Source of the DNA: Desulfuromonas sp.
GTDB lineage: Bacteria; Desulfobacterota; Desulfuromonadia; Desulfuromonadales; Geopsychrobacteraceae
Length of the DNA: 45,265 nt
Reading direction: 5' to 3'
Assembly (NCBI GenBank): GCA_002868865.1
Contig: PKUC01000042.1
Location: 1-45,265 of the forward strand
The position numbers and the translations under genes are program-made. This document shows, in pieces, positions 43,048 through 45,265 of the stretch. Below the pieces are notes generated by a model, which did not search any database, was not told the DNA's origin, and worked only from the letters and a program-made list of their open reading frames with translations. Numbering within the stretch: position 1 is the stretch's first letter; the number at the start of each line of letters is the position of its first letter.

Positions 43048-44898
43048 CTAAAAGAATTCCACATTCGCACCAAAATCGTTGTCCGCAGGCAGGTCTCTGT
43101 GGGGATCGCTCTTCGCTAGGCGTTCATCAGGATCCGATGAGACCGTCTTGCCGTCAAAAATATCCCGCTCGCTCTGCATGGTAAACCGTTCCCGTAACAG
43201 CTGAAGATAGCCATCATCCAGCACCTCGTCCGTCGGCAGCGTCGTGCGGCTCAAGCTCTGACCGATCTTCGTCAAATCGGCAACAACCGTATCGATGGTC
43301 TGGCGCGAATCGGTGTGAATGGTGAACGCCGAAGCGGTATTTGCTACATCTGCAGCCAAAGAGTGCGAAGTGCTTTCCAGATCTCCCAGCTTGGTGACGA
43401 GCGTTTCGTAGAGAGCCTGCAGACTGTGCAGCAGGACTGACGACTCCTGCGAAAGATCTTCAAGCTCAGCCAATGAGGTATTACGCGCCAGACCAGGAGC
43501 CGATGCGCCCAGGCCATCCGATGCCGAAATCACCGATTTCAAACCACTGGCGACAATCTCCGTCTGTTCAACAACCCGACGGGCCAGCCGCTGGGTTCCG
43601 CCGGCGATCACCTCGAGGGCAGGCAGTCCGCCGCCAACATTGGTTGCATTGATTCCGGCGTTGAGCGCAATCACCTTCATCTCCAAACCGACCCGGTTGA
43701 TTTCATCGACCAGAGTCGACATTTCGTGGGCTTCGCTCAAAACCGAACCGATCACCCGATCCGCTTCATGGGTCGTGCTCAACTCCTGCCCCAGGGTCGC
43801 TGATATTTTGCGGATCGCTTCTTCAAAACCACTAAAAACAGTACTGCCATCGCGCTGTGTCGAGCCGGCCGCATAGCGCATGTCCTGTGCAATAGCCGTC
43901 ACCGCCAAAGAGACATCCTGCAAACTTTCAAAGATCTGCTCAATAGCCGCATCCAGCTCATCACGTGAATGAATAAGCTGAGCAGACTGCAGGCGACACA
44001 CCTCGCCCACAACCTGTAAAAGTTCGCCACGGGGACGCGCACTGCCACCATCGTTGACCCGGATCAACTCCTGTGAAATTTCCTCCAGAGAGACCCGCAC
44101 ATGATCGATCTGCTGACGGGTGATATCCTGATATTGCAAGGAGGTCACAATTTCGCCGATCCCGGCCGTAATTTCCCGGGAACGATCAGACAGAATCTTG
44201 GTCTTTTCGGCGGTCAGTCGATTTTTCTCTGCTACAGCGGCCAGAACAGACTGTGCCAGACCATCTCCCTGACCGATCAAGCGGGTGCGTGACGATTCGA
44301 TCGAAGTTACCCTGTCCCTGGCATCACGACACAGGCCATAAAGCGACTTAAGACGCGACAAGATCCGATCGACCTTCTCGCCAATCGCATGTTCCAAAGA
44401 CTTCAGCTCGGTGCCGAGCAGCTGAAAGCCCTCAAAAGCCTTTTCGGTCCCGGAACTTTCTATGCGGGTGGAAATTCCGAGCATCTGCAGGGTTTTCGAA
44501 ATGTCGCGATATCCCTCCAGCGGTTCTGGCAGTTGATCCAACAGCGCAAGCAAACCGGTCAGCGTCCTGTTACTCTGGTCCGCTTTTTTCAGCACGCCCC
44601 GCAGGTGGTCGGCCAGCCGCTCAACAAGAGTCTGAAGGCTGAGGCGGATACTTTCAGCCTGATCACCAAGAATAAGATCGAAAATTTCTGTGGCCTGCTG
44701 TGAAACCTCGTTAGCGCGCTGATGCAAACCATGAAGACGCCCCCCGATGGCAAGAAACTGCTCCTCGGCACGAACCGCCAATGTTGCCAGTTCTTCGGAT
44801 GCAGCACGCAGACGAGCCGCACCGATCCCAGAGAAATCATTCGAGTTCATCGAATCGATCTCAAAATCGGACGTACTGGGAAAAAAGTCACTCGTCAT
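43048..44898 (-). CDS. Soluble receptor-like (MCP-like) protein with two degenerate signalling hairpins
   Basis: A 616-residue, largely helical protein with no membrane segment, signal peptide or recognisable ligand domain. Residues 404-438 (KVIALNAGINATNVGGGLPA region) resemble the receptor tip that binds CheA and CheW, but the conserved EAARAGE block is lost. Residues about 139-172 (MLGISTRIESSGTEKAFEGF) look like a second, also degenerate, copy of that tip. Between them lies SLQYQDITRQQIDHV, a block shared by soluble proteins of such operons. The C-terminus is NVEFF. It heads the chemosensory operon and presumably organises or inputs to it. The ATG lacks a strong ribosome site. Confidence 0.8.
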   Translation of the reverse strand: MTSDFFPSTSDFEIDSMNSNDFSGIGAARLRAASEELATLAVRAEEQFLAIGGRLHGLHQRANEVSQQATEIFDLILGDQAESIRLSLQTLVERLADHLRGVLKKADQSNRTLTGLLALLDQLPEPLEGYRDISKTLQMLGISTRIESSGTEKAFEGFQLLGTELKSLEHAIGEKVDRILSRLKSLYGLCRDARDRVTSIESSRTRLIGQGDGLAQSVLAAVAEKNRLTAEKTKILSDRSREITAGIGEIVTSLQYQDITRQQIDHVRVSLEEISQELIRVNDGGSARPRGELLQVVGEVCRLQSAQLIHSRDELDAAIEQIFESLQDVSLAVTAIAQDMRYAAGSTQRDGSTVFSGFEEAIRKISATLGQELSTTHEADRVIGSVLSEAHEMSTLVDEINRVGLEMKVIALNAGINATNVGGGLPALEVIAGGTQRLARRVVEQTEIVASGLKSVISASDGLGASAPGLARNTSLAELEDLSQESSVLLHSLQALYETLVTKLGDLESTSHSLAADVANTASAFTIHTDSRQTIDTVVADLTKIGQSLSRTTLPTDEVLDDGYLQLLRERFTMQSERDIFDGKTVSSDPDERLAKSDPHRDLPADNDFGANVEFF

Positions 44899-45088
44899 AA
44901 CAAACCGCAGACAGAAGCAAGAAACCTACAAAAACAAGTAAATATAAAGATTAAACGTTCTCTTCGTTATTCTGTATTGAATACGTTGCCGATTCAAGTC
45001 TTTTTCGTGTGAAGAAGCTAATATTAGTAAAAAAGGTGTGTTTTTTTAAAGCAGGTGGAATTTGTGACAAACTCAGGCAAGGACGGGC

Positions 45089-45116
45089 TTGACAAAACAA
45101 CCAAGCCAACTATAAT
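45089..45116 (+). promoter_or_regulatory. Consensus sigma-70 promoter for tRNA-Leu
   Basis: A perfect -35 TTGACA (45089-45094), a 16-bp spacer and a perfect -10 TATAAT (45111-45116). Start of transcription is expected near 45123, six bases before the tRNA. Confidence 0.88.
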
Positions 45117-45128
45117 CGTTCCGCTTGT

Positions 45129-45213
45129 GCCGAAGTGGTGGAATTGGTAGACACGACGGTCTCAAACACCGTTGCCTCACGGCGTGCCGGTTCGATTCCG
45201 GCCTTCGGTACCA
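45129..45213 (+). tRNA. tRNA-Leu (anticodon CAA)
   Basis: An 85-nt class II tRNA. The acceptor stem GCCGAAG pairs with CTTCGGT, including one G-U at the top. The anticodon stem ACGGT/ACCGT encloses loop CTCAAAC, giving anticodon CAA, which reads UUG. A long variable arm (TGCCTCACGGCGT) marks leucine, the T arm carries GGTTCGATTCC, and the CCA end is encoded. Confidence 0.96.
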
Positions 45214-45226
45214 ATCAAGAGAAATG

Positions 45227-45251
45227 GCCCCTGATTCGTCAGGGGCTTTTT
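45227..45251 (+). terminator. Intrinsic terminator after tRNA-Leu
   Basis: An 8-bp perfect stem GCCCCTGA/TCAGGGGC around a TTCG tetraloop (45227-45246) is followed by five T (45247-45251). It ends the tRNA transcript 14 bases after CCA. Confidence 0.9.
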
Positions 45252-45265
45252 CTTTGTCCCAACCC

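Noticed and set aside
1-45265. CRISPR arrays, insertion sequences or prophage
   Set aside because: No regularly spaced repeats, transposase or phage structural genes were found on either strand; the tRNA-Leu at the right edge shows no adjacent integrase within the 52 bp available.

Overview
The window is a gene-dense stretch of a Gram-negative bacterial chromosome. It has no insertion sequence, phage gene or CRISPR array, and no gene-free stretch longer than about 230 bp. The gene content fits a Desulfuromonadia-type organism (Geobacter/Pelobacter/Desulfuromonas relatives, formerly Deltaproteobacteria): an exosortase-A (XrtA)-type exopolysaccharide operon, a non-canonical chemosensory operon, a YhaM-type exoribonuclease beside CoaBC, a family-4 uracil-DNA glycosylase, and LpxH pointing to lipid A. 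This placement is inferred from gene families only; no rRNA or marker phylogeny is available here.

Region 1 (1-14965, all minus strand) is most of an exopolysaccharide operon of the XrtA/PEP-CTERM-associated type. In transcription order it encodes a TPR lipoprotein (PrsT-like), the polyprenyl-phosphate sugar-phosphate transferase that starts the glycan, an outer-membrane export protein, a Wzz-like chain-length protein, a separate BY-type tyrosine autokinase, an outer-membrane beta-barrel protein, an ExeA-like ATPase with an odd Walker A, a polysaccharide deacetylase, a FemAB-like acyltransferase, three glycosyltransferases (GT2, GT4, GT-A/GT8-like), and a nucleotidyltransferase/thymidylate-kinase-like fusion cut by the left edge. 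The exosortase, Wzx flippase, Wzy polymerase and any PEP-CTERM substrate are not in the window.

Region 2 (15105-25878) is mostly housekeeping. It holds a cytosolic TPR protein and a glyoxalase-fold protein, lpxH with a near-consensus promoter that leaves almost no 5' leader, a BrkB/YihY membrane protein with a DNA-binding-like tail, a two-gene M16 protease pair (one catalytic, one inactive lipoprotein), pfkA, rmuC, a family-4 uracil-DNA glycosylase and a secreted zinc-dependent phospholipase C-like protein.

Region 3 (25907-36180) has a tight five-gene minus-strand operon (response-regulator/histidine-kinase hybrid, FAD oxidoreductase, YhaM-type exoribonuclease, metallo-beta-lactamase-fold hydrolase, coaBC). 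On the plus strand it has an OafA-type acyltransferase with an SGNH domain, then pabB-pabC for folate synthesis.

Region 4 (36168-44898, minus strand) is a nine-gene chemosensory operon: transmembrane-free receptor-like protein, STAS protein, CheY, CheA, CheW, CheR, CheB, a histidine-kinase-like protein lacking its phospho-accepting His, and CheD. CheA carries a tandem MshEN-like motif between its second domain and its dimerisation domain, so it might sense cyclic di-GMP directly. This cluster is the best candidate for something undescribed. The right edge carries a tRNA-Leu(CAA) with a consensus sigma-70 promoter and an intrinsic terminator.
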